Assembly (NCBI RefSeq): GCF_037325665.1
Contig: NC_090246.1
Span: forward strand, 36,207,232-36,271,231
Direction: 5' to 3'
From: Littorina saxatilis
Taxonomy: Eukaryota; Mollusca; Gastropoda; Littorinimorpha; Littorinidae
DNA: 64,000 nucleotides
Shown here: piece by piece, positions 51,768-63,900 of the stretch
How positions within the stretch are numbered: the first letter of the stretch is position 1
How the letters are laid out: each line of letters starts with the position of its first letter
Program-made: the position numbers and the translations under genes
Notes under the pieces: generated by a model
What the model saw: only the letters and a program-made list of their open reading frames with translations
What the model was told of the DNA's origin: nothing
Database searches by the model: none

Positions 51768-52316
51768 CGTAACACGAAAAAGTTACTCCCACGAGATTTT
51801 TACTCCGGAGTAAAAATTTCGTACGAAACTTTTACTCCCTTTACGAAAAAATTACTCCCCCATAACACGAGAAAATTACTCCCCACGACAGGTGTGTTTC
51901 GAGTCAACATTTCGGTCAAAAATTTTACTCCCCTTGCGAATGAATAACGAATAATTGATTCCACCCCAACACGAGCTATTTAATTAACTGCCCACGCCAG
52001 GTGTACGAAACTTTTACTCCCTTGTCCCGTGTTAGTCTTGGTGTGGAAGGGGTGGGGGAGGGGTAGTGCGACATTTGTTTGCGCGAGATCACATACCTAA
52101 TATTATTGGCATTATCCCTTTGCCTGCATCCCAATTTCAGGTTCAAGATTTTGACTGGAAGTAAAAAAGATGGGGAGTAAAAATTTCGTACAGGGAGTAA
52201 TTTTTGTGTGCCTTGGGGAGTTCTTTTCTCGTACAAAAGGTGTACTCGGAGTAAGAATTTCGTACGAAATTTGTACTCCGGAGTCAAATTTTCGTGGAGT
52301 AAAAATGTCGTGTTAC
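51768..52316. mobile_element. DNA element packed with GGAGTAA words
   Basis: GTAACACGA at the left and TCGTGTTAC at the right are inverted, and ACCGG flanks both (51763-51767, 52317-52321). At least a dozen GGAGTAA or TTACTCC words and several TTTCGTACGAAA palindromes fill both arms. No open frame is convincing. Confidence 0.75.
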
Positions 52317-52627
52317 ACCGGTCCTCCAGCCCCCCTGTGTACCGGAAGTTGAAGGCCGGTGTTGCAGTGTGGGCTGGCGTCGATTCAGGTTTGCAAAAAC
52401 AGAGAAAACGTGCTGCATTTTGTATATCAGTCATCTGAATACTGCTGACTGCAAAATAAAAGAACGGTAAGTCGTAGAGAAAAGGTGTACTGTTCTGATC
52501 GATCTGAAAGACAGATAAACTCAAGCGACTAAGTAGTCCCTTTCTGAAAACACAGCAAATGAGTACAAGCATTCTTTTGTTGGAATCCGAGAACTGCCAT
52601 TGTTTTCATCATGATACATGCTCTATT

Positions 52628-53885
52628 AGAGATAAAGATAAGATAAGATAAATTTGCAGATGTCTAAGGCCGCGAGGCCTATATCTGATCTTTTGATCAG
52701 TACTATTAACTTTCCTAACTTTGAGATGGCCTAGTGTAACGATCTTTTGATCGTGCCTTATTGTCTAGACTAAGACTTTCTTCCGGTGTCGTATATATTT
52801 GGCTGAGACTGAGAGTGGCTTTCGTGGCAAACACTGGGTGGCTAACCTTAGCACAATACATGTAGTCCTTGAACACATTGTCAATTCTGTTCTTGAAACT
52901 GTTGAATGACGGCGCCTCCACTGTTGACTTGTCCAGGACATTCCAAGTGTCTACAACTCTGTGAAGAAGTGCTGTCTCAAGCTGGTTTTACATGCGTTTT
53001 TCTTTAATTTGTAACAGTGTCCTCTAGTACCAGATTGCTGATTGAGTTCGAGAGGATTCTTGCAGTTATACACACCGTGCATGAACTTGTACACTTCTAT
53101 CATATCACCTCTTACTCTTCTGTAACACATACTAGGTATCTTCATGACTTTGAGACGCTCCTCATACTCTAGGTCCTTCAAACCCGGTACACACTTTGTT
53201 GCTCTACGTAGCACACCCCCAATAAGCTTTTTGTCCTTTTCCAAGCGTGGACTCCAGGCACATTTTGCGAATTCCAGATGAGGCCTCACCAGAGCTATGA
53301 ACAACATTCTCATTGATTCTTGGTCAAGGTACTCGTACGGCCTTCTCACAAGTCCTAGAATCTTATTTGCTTTATTTGCTTGGGTCTCTACATGCTTGGA
53401 GAATTTGAGTTCATTGTCTATATGCACACCAAGATCTCTTTCCACACTTGAACTACCCAGGTCCACTCTCCCATCACCTCCAGCCGTTTTCATACTATAC
53501 ACATGTTTCACGTTTTTCTGTCCCAACTGTAGCACCTGACATTTATCCGCATTAAATTTCATTTGCCATTTATCAGCCCATGCTGTGAGGTTATCCAGGT
53601 CACTTTGCAACTTCGCGAAGTCATCGACAGTGTCCACTGATCGGTAAATTTTCGTATTATCGGCGTACATGCTACATAGACTCTCCACTACTTCTGGGAG
53701 GTCGTTTATGAACACAACGAACAAAACTGGACCCAAAACACTGCCCTGAGGCACTCCGCTTGTCATTTCCACCCAGTCGGATAGGGTACCGTTTACTTTT
53801 ACTCTTTGGCGACGGTCTTTTAAAAGCTGCCGATCCAATCATTGACCTCATCAGTGACACCATACGATTTGAGCTTTGCGAGGAG
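52628..53885 (-). mobile_element. 5'-truncated CR1/Jockey-type LINE fragment
   Basis: The reverse-transcriptase part and 3' untranslated region remain, ending in a (TTATC)-like tail at about 52628-52650 (minus strand). The 5' edge is near 53885. This is the common outcome of incomplete reverse transcription. Confidence 0.88.
52951..53880 (-). pseudogene. LINE reverse transcriptase, C-terminal part
   Basis: The 295-residue frame contains SGVPQGSVLGPVLFVVFIND, CSMYADNTKIY, LGVHIDNELKFSKHV and a C-terminal NKILGLVRR...RPHLEFAKCAWSP region typical of CR1/Jockey-type elements. The catalytic box reads YADN where active enzymes have YADD. The upstream residues GVTDEVNDWIGSF lie in another frame, separated by a one-base loss in a T run near 53821, so the element is dead. 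No endonuclease domain remains. Confidence 0.9.
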
Positions 53886-54262
53886 GCATGGTGTAGATTA
53901 AAATTAAATCAAATTTACTTTGGCGGCAATACCCTCTGCATCGCTGTAGTTATGCAAACATGATTCAAATCAGTGTCTTTTCACGAACTAACCGTCGTTA
54001 TTTTTGTGTGTTTTAGTCAAATACAAATACACACTGTATACATGGTCAGTTAAGCCTGAGAAAATATGTCAGGAATAAATCGTTAACAAAATAGTTCCCG
54101 GTCAAATCGGTAACTTGCAATTGCACGGAGCTAAGAAATTATCATGTAACTGTAAAATACAGCAAGTGACAACATTATTGTGACCAAGCTGACTTTAATT
54201 AAAGAATCTTGATCGATCGATGATTGTCTTATTTCTTATCGGTTGCTTCTTTCTTGTTCAGA

Positions 54263-54263
<1 letters not shown>

Positions 54264-54361
<98 letters not shown>

Positions 54362-54368
54362 GAGTCAG

Positions 54369-54402
<34 letters not shown>
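54264..54402. repeat. (CT)n then (CA)n microsatellite
   Basis: About 45 CT units at 54266-54356 followed by about 15 CA units at 54371-54400. Confidence 0.97.
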
Positions 54403-54403
<1 letters not shown>

Positions 54404-54583
54404 AATTGAGATGAATTAACGAGGTACGGACCGACTGGATGACACTTTGAACAGCATCGTCGCAAGTATTCTTGTTTGAGAAGTTTTCGACTTTTGCGCT
54501 TGGACGAAGAAGAGAATCAATTGTTCAGTTGTCCTTCAAAACAAAATTAAGCCTGATGTTAATTAAACAACTGCACAATCAGA

Positions 54584-54937
54584 TTGTTGAGCTTGTGTAC
54601 AGTGTGTGTTTTCTCTGTTCTGGTAGAATACACGCATTTCGACGCTACACCTTTTACTGATTTAACGAGAGAAAAAAACAATCCTCACCTGCTCGCTTCC
54701 TTAGGAAATTTTAACATCCTGAAGCCTTTGGCATGTGAGTTTGAGCAATTGATGGCCAAAGACCATGCCCCGCTGTGTTTTCTTTTTGGTGCGGCCATGG
54801 TTGTGCTGCACGATATCGCTACTGCTGTGGAAAGCGAAAGTAGGGTTTTACATGTTTCCGCGTGGTGGCGCCACGGGGCTTCCTGTTTCAATTTTCAGCG
54901 CCAAATGAAGCGTCTTTGTTTACTCTACAGTCTCTGA
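54584..54937 (+). other. Open frame of uncertain status
   Basis: A 117-residue frame contains ASLGNFNILKPLACEFEQLM and FLFGAAMVVLHDIATAVESE, which look protein-like in hydrophobic spacing. No start context, acceptor or donor stands out, and I recognise no family. It lies beside the second 15-bp motif array, as the 2323-2678 exon lies beside the first. It may be an exon of an unknown gene or chance. Confidence 0.25.
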
Positions 54938-54967
54938 TAATGCCAGGACAAAGCTTAATATTTATGT

Positions 54968-56083
54968 GTGTCAACTGTAACGCAGGACACAGTACTATGC
55001 TTAATATTTTGTTCTTAAAAAGTGTTAAATGGCTCAAAATCACATTTTTATACATACATGCATTGTAAGCTAAGGATATATTGCTATTGCTCACATAGCT
55101 GAGACTGCTGGACTAAAAAAAATGACATAACCACTGTGTCTTCCGTTACGATTGACACATAACAAGTCAAAATTTTCTTCTCACAAACGGAAAAATAGTT
55201 TCAGAGCAAAAGTTTAAGAAGCTATGTTGTATTTATGGCATTGTAAATGTTTTGGTATCCAGACTTAGTTGGATTTCTATTCTGATTACTAAGATACTCA
55301 TATTTATGTGTCACTCGTAACGAGACATGACATTTTGTTTCAAAGCATATTGTTCACTTATTTAAAAAAAAAAGATGTAATTTTTGACAACATTAGTAAT
55401 AAGTAACTCATACTTATTGTTTGAATACAAAATGAGCCAGGAGAAACATACACAGGATGAGTTTTCAAATTTTGTGTGTCAACTGTAACATGTCCCGGAA
55501 GACATTAAAAATGTCCCGAACAATGAATAACTGCTGTGACAAGACATCAAGACACCATATAGAAATCTTTCTCAATTATCATTAAGAATACCAACCACAG
55601 GAACTGTGCAAAAGGGGAAGCAAGACACATGCTGCTTTGGGTGATTTTTAGACTTTAGTGTGTCAATCGTAATGGCCTGCTGAAGACACAGTATGTCAAT
55701 CGTAACGGTTCTGTAAAGAGGACACAGTACAAATATTTTATTTTGTAGCCTAAAATAACTACATATGCCCTTCAACTAAGTTTTGTTCAGGCAGGTGTGA
55801 ATAAAAGCTATCAGGTGTGTAATTCAAAAGAGAGGAAACAAATTGTGAATTTTATAAGGAAATGGTCAATCGTAGCGAAAAGACACAGTAATTATAAAAT
55901 ATTTGAAATTTCAAAAATAAGAGTGTAGAAATGACATCTGAGTTTTTCTTTTGTCATGAGGCTTCAATGTAAAGGCTCTTTTCTTGATGTTAATGTACTG
56001 AAAGCTATCAAATATATAATTAAATAAGAAAATTGCAGTCTTAAATTTGAGAAATTTAGGACATGAACCGTTACAGTTGACAC
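54968..56083. repeat. Second dispersed motif array, GTGTCAATCGTAACG type
   Basis: Direct copies at about 54968-54982, 55308-55322, 55476-55490, 55660-55674, 55692-55706 and 55864-55876; inverted copies at 55144-55158 and 56069-56083. Variation is mostly at AATC or AACT and the last bases. The sequence between copies is AT-rich and not repeated, so copies are conserved against a diverging background. Same length and style as the GTCCATCGTGTCACG array at 194-3244. Confidence 0.75.
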
Positions 56084-56643
56084 TGTATTCTGTATTCTGT
56101 ATAAGGTTCGACTGTGTATGGTTCTTGTCCCTTTCGTTTTCAGCATAGATAATGACTTGTCACTAAGGTGTGTAGTGAAGTTTATCAGGTGCATTTTGCT
56201 GACATTGCATGCTCAAACAAATCCTGGCTGCACTGGCAGCCAAGGGATTCTGCCGATTGGTTAACAAAGTTGCAGTTGACTTGCTCTCTAAACTACTGAA
56301 GTTGTACCCATTCCTAAGAGTAAGAATGATGAAATTTAGGTGGATAAAATTGAAAATGGCAAGTTTAGGTGAATTTGTTCTCAGTTTCTGAAGGACTGAA
56401 GTGAAAGTGAAACATGTACAAGTCTACAACTTTCACTTTAGCTCACAGGTGAATTAATACACTTAAATTCATTCTCTTTTGAAGCCCACAGTAATTTGGG
56501 CACTTCTGTCCCATCCATTATGACATGTATACGACTACGTGTTAGCATGCCTTTTACAAAAGTTCAACTTTCTCTTTCCTTTTCCCCAGCAGCAAAAGAC
56601 ACAACCACAAGACTGACATTTGACAATTACCCAGACCACAGCC

Positions 56644-59600
56644 ATGGTTTATAAATACCAGCGTCGTGGAAAACGGGCAGGAGCCAAGCTGAAAGCAAAG
56701 CAAGCAGAGAAAAATGGCGCAGCAGGAACATCCGCTGATGGAGAAAATCTGACAGGGAAGGCCGTCAAAACAGACGAAGCAACATCGTCTGAGTTAGACA
56801 CAACACAGGATCTGGATGATAGCAACATGGAAGAGGATGCCAGGGAGGGCCAGAAAGAGGATGGCAAGGAGAATGGAGGCAAGAAGGAGGATGCGGGGTC
56901 AGACAAAAGAATTGTGCCCCTCATGGATGTGGATGTCCCTCGAATCACCATCAATGAGATACCACTGTTCAGCTTGGAGAAGATGCGAGGTAAAACTTAG
57001 CATGGGAACTTCAAGAACTGTTCATTGGTAATGTTATTCAGGGTGCAGTTTAGGAACGTGCCATTGGCGCTTAAAAGCTGAAAATGACCCAAAAGAATTA
57101 CATTCAGGGGATCAAAGGGCGCGTCAAGATTGCTTACCACTGCGCAACCCTATGCATATTTTACAGTGTTTGAACTTGGAACGAGAAATGCAAAAGTGCG
57201 CACCAAACAGAGCACATGCACACACACACATCTTCTGCATTCGTGGGCTGAAACTCCCACGTACACTCGTGTTTTTTGCAAGAATGGAATTTTACGTGTA
57301 TGACCGTTTTTTACCCCGCCATTTAGGCAGCCATACGCCGTTTTCGGAGGACACACACACATTATTAGTAACATGATACTATATTATATATATGCAAATC
57401 CTGAGCTAATTTTCCTTCAAGTTGCACCATTTTGCTTCTTTGATCTTTTTTGGTTTTAAGCGTTTTATTGTCAGAATTCCCTAATTTTAAGACCTTGCTG
57501 TTTCAGATTTTCTTGTTATAACCTCTGTAAATTCACCTTCCTTTTAACTTATTTAAGACTATGGTTTCTCAGATTTGTGGAGATCTTGTTTTTAGTTTGA
57601 CAAAGGAGGGGCTCAATTGTTTCCAGCAGTGACAGTTGATAAGATTTTCTATCATCGCCTATTTCAGGTCAGTGGAAATGGTCAATCCGTGTTTTCCCGG
57701 TCTCCCCCGAAGATCTCATGAGTGGTGGACTGATGGCCATGCCCAAGGTCCAGGACTCGCACTACTTCTTGCCTGGCCGTGCTCACCTCAACAAAGGGTA
57801 AGGTCGCAGCACAGGATTGTTTAATTGGGAAGAGAAAATATACATGATATACATGTAGTTTGTGTTGTTATTGATTTTTAACACAAATTGTATCTTTTGT
57901 TATTGTTGAAGGGCTTCACTTTATCATATGATCATAAAATGCATGTTTGGTACATGTATGTTTCTGAATCGTGTTGTTAGTGGGCAGTTAATGACAACTA
58001 TTTCCAGAAAGCATGATTCATATTTCTGTGGGTTTTTTGTTTCTTTGTCTGTTCTTTGTTTAATTTTTGTTTCTTTGTCCTTTTTGGGGAAAGGGGGTGG
58101 GGTAGCATGGTTGAAGTCTCCAGAAAAAAGGGTTTGTTTGACAAGGTAAAGAAGATCATCTCCCTGCCTTGTTCCACTTCGACTTTTTCTGAAGACAGTT
58201 TGTCATGACATCCAAAATGGTTTTTATCTTTGATGTGCAGCCTGGTTTTGTTTGTTTGTTATTTGTTAAGCTTTATTTGTTGTTGTTTGTTGTTTTTTCC
58301 TTTGTTTTGAGTTGTGTGAGGGTTTTTTTCCTGTGTTTTTTCCTGTGCATATAATTTACAATATAAATCATAAGTTATTATCAATATCTCTTTGTTTGTT
58401 TTTTTTGTACAGGCAACTTGAGTTGTGTGCCCAGAACACCAACGATGCAATTGTGACCATGCTGCGCATTCTGCGCACCCCGTTCTACCAACGCATTATC
58501 ACCATAGAGCTGACCCGACGACAAGGACGCAGGCATGCATGGGTCAAGAGAGATCACTCGATCAACGAAGCTGGCGACGCAAAACCAGCGCAGACTTCGG
58601 AAGACAAACCTGTAGAATCTTCAGAGCCCAAAGCTGAGGAGTCCAAGTCAGCAGAAGGGGAGGAAGGTGGAGAAGTGAAAGCAGATGCAGAGAAGGATGC
58701 AGTGAAGGAAGGAGAAGAGAAGGATGCACAGAAGGAAGAAGAGAAAGATGCACAGAAGGAAGGAGAGAAAGATGCACAGAAGGAAGGAGAGAAAGATGCA
58801 CAGAAGGAAGGAGAGAAAGATGCACAGAAGGAAGGAGAGAAAGATGCACAGAAGGAAGGAGAGCAGATGGAGGAGGATGAGGAGGAAGAAGAGATGGAGG
58901 GGGAGGAAGGGTCAGTTTCTCCGGCTAAACCTGCTGCTAAGGGTGACTCCAATGGTGAACCTGTTCTGATGCAGGACAGAGAGAAAGGTAAGTGTGTTAT
59001 GGCAGAGCTTAGTAGGGGATTGGCCACTATCCAGCACTGTTACAGTAAAACATAAACAGAAAACTCTCAGGCAAACCTACTGGAGCAGAGTTTTAGTGTT
59101 TGAATACATATATTTCTCAAGAATGTCAACTGGCCATTCAGATCAAAGATTCAAACTTTCTGGAAACTAGCACCAGCAGTTTTTATAGTTAGTTTAATTT
59201 TGTTATACATGTACATTTCTCTCTGTTACTAGTGTTAGTCATACTCATAGAAACTTAGCACTGGACACATTCTTCGAATCCTTTTGGTTATAAATATTCT
59301 GTCCTTGTTTCTTTAAAGGTTAATGTAGCAAACCATTTTGACTTGCAGTTACATTTATGGGCAACCTGAGCCGGGTGCAAAGAATTAAATTTGTGTTATA
59401 AAAAATGATATATATATAGACTTTTTTTTGTCTGTTTGGTTTTTACTTTTTGAGAAATTTAGTACTAGAGACGTTCTTCCATTTCTTGTGGTTATATTTT
59501 GTCATTTTTCCCCTAATAATGTAAACCACCTTGTCTTGCAGCTACATTTATGGTCAACCTTGGCAGAGTACAGAGAATCAAGTTTACCAAAAAAGTGAAG

Positions 59601-60677
59601 GGTAAGGTTTTCAGGAATGCACCATTGATTTCGTCTGAGCAGCGCATCGCAGCGGTGACCTTTTACTCCAGTAGTACTGTAGTAAAAAAAAAAAAAATTT
59701 AAATGTACACTGAAAGAAAATGTAAGAAAGTTCCACTTGTATTCAACGAGAATAAAGGCCACTTAAGTGACTGAGCATCAGCTATTTCTTTCCTCCAACC
59801 CAACCTCCCCTCCCCGTCAAAACAAATTCAAGCTTTCCAGTGATTAAAATGTCAACGTGAGTTTAGTGTAAGTTCAATGTGATTACAATTTCAATAGGAG
59901 TTGGGTGTCGGTTCAATTAGACAAAACATTTGTCATGTTTCAAATCGGATGAGGGCAGTTTTTGGAACAAAAAAAGAATACTATTATGTTGTCGACTGCT
60001 TGTAAAATTAAGAAAGAAGAGTAAAACACTGGTATAAGGGGTCAAATAAGGAGAGGTAAGTGTGAGTGAAAGAGAGGGAAACGGCAAGGGGAAATAGAGT
60101 CTTGGAAAATTTGTACCGGAAGGGAGCTTCTTTGATAATTTAAATAATCACGATAACAGTAAAGGTGTTTATATGGCGCAAATCCTAATACAGTTCTAAG
60201 TGCCTTACAGTACTGACAAAATTTAGATAATCAGTGATAAAAGTATCAAGTGAAGTTGAAGTCGGTTTTTTCTGTTTGTACTTAGAAAAGTGTTGGTGGC
60301 TCAGTCCCAACTGTCATTCCATCAACGGGGTTGTAATATTGGGAGAGAGAGAAAAACTCTCACATGTCGTGTTAAAGTGATTTCTTTCTCAGATAATAAA
60401 ATCTGGCGCCACTGTTAAGTTTCATCATGATTTGGTGATTCTTAAGTATGGCCTGCCCAGTCAATGAAAACCGCCTATGTGGTGGCACTTATGTCATATT
60501 TGGAATGTTCACTCATGCCTTACATAATTTTCTGTTTGCCTGTTGGATGTTTTAGCCTGTACCCTGGAAAACTGCTGCAAATGTACACGTGATGCCATAG
60601 CCATGGCCTCTTCTTTAAGAGGCCGGCAGCTCATGACACACAGTGCCACTTGCCTACCACCCTGGCTGTCGGTGTGA
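56644..60677 (+). CDS. Unrecognised acidic nuclear-type protein, five exons
   Basis: Exons 56644-56989, 57668-57797, 58413-58987, 59542-59601 and 60556-60677 join in phase to 411 codons including TGA. The ATG has an ideal context (GCCATGG), and an acceptor at about 56589 implies an upstream untranslated exon. The N-terminus is basic (KYQRRGKRAGAKLKAKQ), then an acidic Lys/Glu/Asp region, then a folded-looking part: VPRITINEIPLFSLEKMRG, GQWKWSIRVFPVSPEDL, NDAIVTMLRILRTPFYQRII, TRRQGRRHAWVKRD. Exon 3 ends in a highly charged tail with seven KDAQK repeats. The last exons give FMVNLGRVQRIKF and CTLENCCKCTRDAIAMASSL. I cannot name it. Charge pattern suggests a nuclear protein (inference). The last exon is less certain than the first three. 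Confidence 0.65.
57230..57350 (-). mobile_element. 3' fragment of the tRNA-SINE
   Basis: Matches the 3' part of the 8117-8490 SINE (GGGCTGAAACTCCCACGTAC to CATACGCCGTTTTCGGAGG on the plus strand), including its TTCTGCATTCG tail junction. Lies in intron 1 of the 56644 gene. Confidence 0.85.
57478..57620. mobile_element. Degenerate pogo-like MITE
   Basis: The interior words CTAATTTTAAGACCTTGC and TTCTCAGATTTGTGGAGATC match 33209-33361, but the ends are eroded. Confidence 0.6.
58700..58866 (+). repeat. In-frame 24-bp minisatellite in exon 3
   Basis: The unit GAAGGAGAGAAAGATGCACA-GAAG encodes EGEKDAQK and repeats about six to seven times inside the 56644-60677 gene. Because 24 is a multiple of three, length changes keep the frame. 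First units are slightly diverged (GEEKDAQK, EEEKDAQK); later ones are identical, which points to recent expansion. Confidence 0.9.
59345..59400 (+). other. Duplicate of exon 4, no donor
   Basis: After CTTGCAG at about 59348 the sequence encodes VTFMGNLSRVQRIKFVL then TAA. It parallels exon 4 at 59542-59601 (ATFMVNLGRVQRIKFTKKVK). The intron sequence before each is also similar for about 100 bp, so a block of about 200 bp was duplicated. With phase 1 input it would act as an alternative last exon; otherwise it is a decayed copy. Confidence 0.75.
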
Positions 60678-60960
60678 CCTTGGGAGGTCACGACCTTCAA
60701 TTGAGGTCATGACCTTGAGAGCCAGGCGTGTGCACGTTGGCGGTGGATGTGAGCTGGGCAGCTTTGTGTTCCAGGGGATGTGAGCAGAAGGTGTGTGTAC
60801 GTGGGCACTTTGCCCAGAAGTACCTCTGAGGAGATGTTGAAGTGTATTTTCCCCATGGCAAACGGCATTTTCATGAGATCCGCTGAAGATAAAAGGATGC
60901 GGTGAGTATGCTTAAACAACTCGGGCTGTTGAGCTTTGATCTCACGCCTTTGTCCCCCCC

Positions 60961-60998
<38 letters not shown>

Positions 60999-63900
60999 GT
61001 GGTTTCGCCTCGTACCCAGTTCTTACATTTTTAAGCAAGGGATACAGTGCCCGTGTTCAGAAGAAAGTCAAAGGGCTGGAGCATTGCCTCCAGAGGGCAT
61101 TCTGAGGGCAACCTTGCTTGAAAGATATGAGAACTGAGCTTTGCAGACTTACTTGTCTGCAGGGGTTTGGTGAGTGAGTCTGAACTGGTCGTGAAGCTTT
61201 GTATTTGCAGTCCTTACCAAAGATAGCTGAATTCATGCACTGTGTGTTAAAATCGTGCGCAGCTTTTGCCATGGGAAAGCGCAAAAGTCACAGTTACAAG
61301 CAAGACATACAGAGCTGTAGGATAACTTTTCTCATTGCCTATTTCGTTCCCTCTGGCCCTCCCCTCTGCCTGCCCACATTCCCACATAGTCCCACCCCCA
61401 CACATCCCCCCCCCCCCCCCCCCCCCCCCCCATCATATGAACCTCACAACAGGAAGGTTTTTCTTCCACCTAGTTTAAAGCAAGGGGTCCAGTAATATCG
61501 TAATTTTTTTTTAAAGTTTTGAGCAGTACTTGCGGATTGTACAGTGCTGCCTGCAAGCAAGATGCCCAAAGATTTTGGTTGTCACGCTTATTTGTTATGC
61601 ACCTTTTTGGGGGCTTACTCTCGACTATGTAATCAAGGTGAAGATAGGAGTTTATGATGCACGTGTCATGGTCCATTGGATCAGAACTGGTGTGCTAGAC
61701 ATGATGGTGGCGTACGTGGAGTGCACAATATCACGCCTACTGCTGTTTCCTGACAAAATGATGTGGCTGCCCTAAGGTGCAAGAAAGTACACTGTCAACT
61801 GTCTTCTACTGTGGTTTCCTGAAGACAGAATGTACGGTGGAAGAATGTAATCTGTCAAATATGTGCACACAAATGAATGACAGAAAGACACTGCGTGTCT
61901 CTTGACGTTGCTTCTAAATTTAACACTAGTTTCAGTGCATGTTGAAGTGACTGCCCATCCAGCAAAGATATGACAGTCTTGTGCATCACGGCCCTATTTG
62001 GAACAATAGAACTTGAAGAGCACATTACCCTCGAAGACGGCATCACGCTGCCCATGTGGCAGGGTAAAAAAAGCGGTGTTGCACACAAAAGCTCAGAAAT
62101 CAAAAGAAGGAGAGTACAGTGACTGTGTGTGCATAGCGCATGTGAATCAGCATGAGAGAGGTGATGCCTGTGCTGTGCTGTAAGCCTGTGAACAAAGGAA
62201 AGTAGACAGTCTTCACTTCATTCACATTGTCGTCGGACACAGGCAAGTGGTCTAGCAAGATGCAAAGATCATACATGCTCAGCTGAACTGGATTTCATTC
62301 TTATTGGTTGCTGTTGAGCTAACCCACGCTTGACACTCATAGGGCCACATGGTTCAGAGAAGGTGACTGTGTCATTGACAGAAACATGTGTACAACTGTT
62401 TTCAACCACTCCGCCATATAGGCAGCCGTACATTGTCATTAGAGGATATTTTCATCTGAACTCAGTTAACGCACATCCAGTCTGACAACTATGGCTATTC
62501 AGTCAGTGAAGTGCCCCATGCTGATTGATTAAGATGCCATCATGTTGTGAACTATAACGCGGCATTGCTGATGAATGCATCATTGAGCACTATGATGCTT
62601 CTGCTTGTATCACATGTAAATCATTTTTTGGAATTGGCTGTGCAGTTAAGCCACTCTCTACTCGACAAGAAGTTTGGACTCTTCAAAACATACCTAAATT
62701 TAAGAACAAAGGGACGATCTGACAGGCTGCAAGGCCTAGGCTATATGCCCGTCCCTGTTAGTGTTACATTTACTACTGCTACTACTGTTCAATTCAGTGG
62801 TTGAAATAAATGGGAAACATGTGGAATTGGCTGGAGTATTAGCTGTGCAGTTAAACCACTGTCTACCTGGCAAGAAATGTGGACTGCTGAGTCTGCTCGG
62901 TTCAGTGGTTTGACTGGGATAATCATGGGGAGGACATATGATATGAAGCAGCTACAACCGTTCCCCAGTGCTATGTTTTGTGCCAACTCCAGGATTTGTT
63001 TCCATGTTGAGGCCCGTCCACTCTGTTACTGTCATATCAACAGTCCTGTTTGCGGTCCTCCCGACCCAACCACAGTTATCGCTAGGATATTTGCCATGTT
63101 GAGGCTAGTCCAGTTTTTCATATTGGCAGCCCAGTTTGGCGCCCAAACCCCACCTCCCACCCCAGCCCATGCCCTGTCTGCAACTACATGTATCTCCAAG
63201 TCCGAGGTGCCTTGGGCAGTGGAGACTGGCATTGTGACTGTTACCTGAGTACAGCAGCATTATACTTCACCTTCAAGACTGACAAGAATGATTTTGAAAA
63301 TGTTTGTCACTTCGCCTCAAGCTAAGGACCTACATACCACCTTTCCACTAACACAAAGAAACTGATCCTGTTGTTATCATCATCAGTCCCCTGACTGGGG
63401 CAGTCGTCGGGGGGGACATGAGGGCTGAGGAGGCCTGTTACTATGGCTTCTTGAAACGTTACATGCAGAGTGCGTGCCACTCTGCTGGAAGTTGGGAGCC
63501 GGTCTGATGTGTAGCCAGTGATCTTGGCAAAAGTGGATGTTGAATTTGAGCTGCAAAGAATTTGCTGTGTGAAGAAAACTTGCATACGAGTCTGTGATGT
63601 CATAGCAATGCACAATGCACTTTCATGCAGCAGCTACGCCAAAACCATGACATGCATCGGCACTTTTTGGAGACATTTTACAGTAATGAGCTGAAATTTC
63701 AACAGGCACGTCTGCCTCTTGTTCTTAAACAGAAAAAGGTGGGGTGGGTGTTTTGACATCGTAGGAAGTGATATTGTGAATTTCTTGCATGGATTATGAG
63801 GAATATAGGTGTGTATCGGATGCGTTTACTTAGGTGACCGTAGAATTGAACTGCTTGGTAAAAATAAAAAAAGTAGTACAGTGTAGTATTATTGACTATA

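Noticed and set aside
58554-59027. Ser/Phe-rich minus-strand open frames
   Set aside because: Antisense to the in-frame KDAQK repeat of the real exon.
60902-61495. Proline-rich open frames
   Set aside because: Produced by long C runs.
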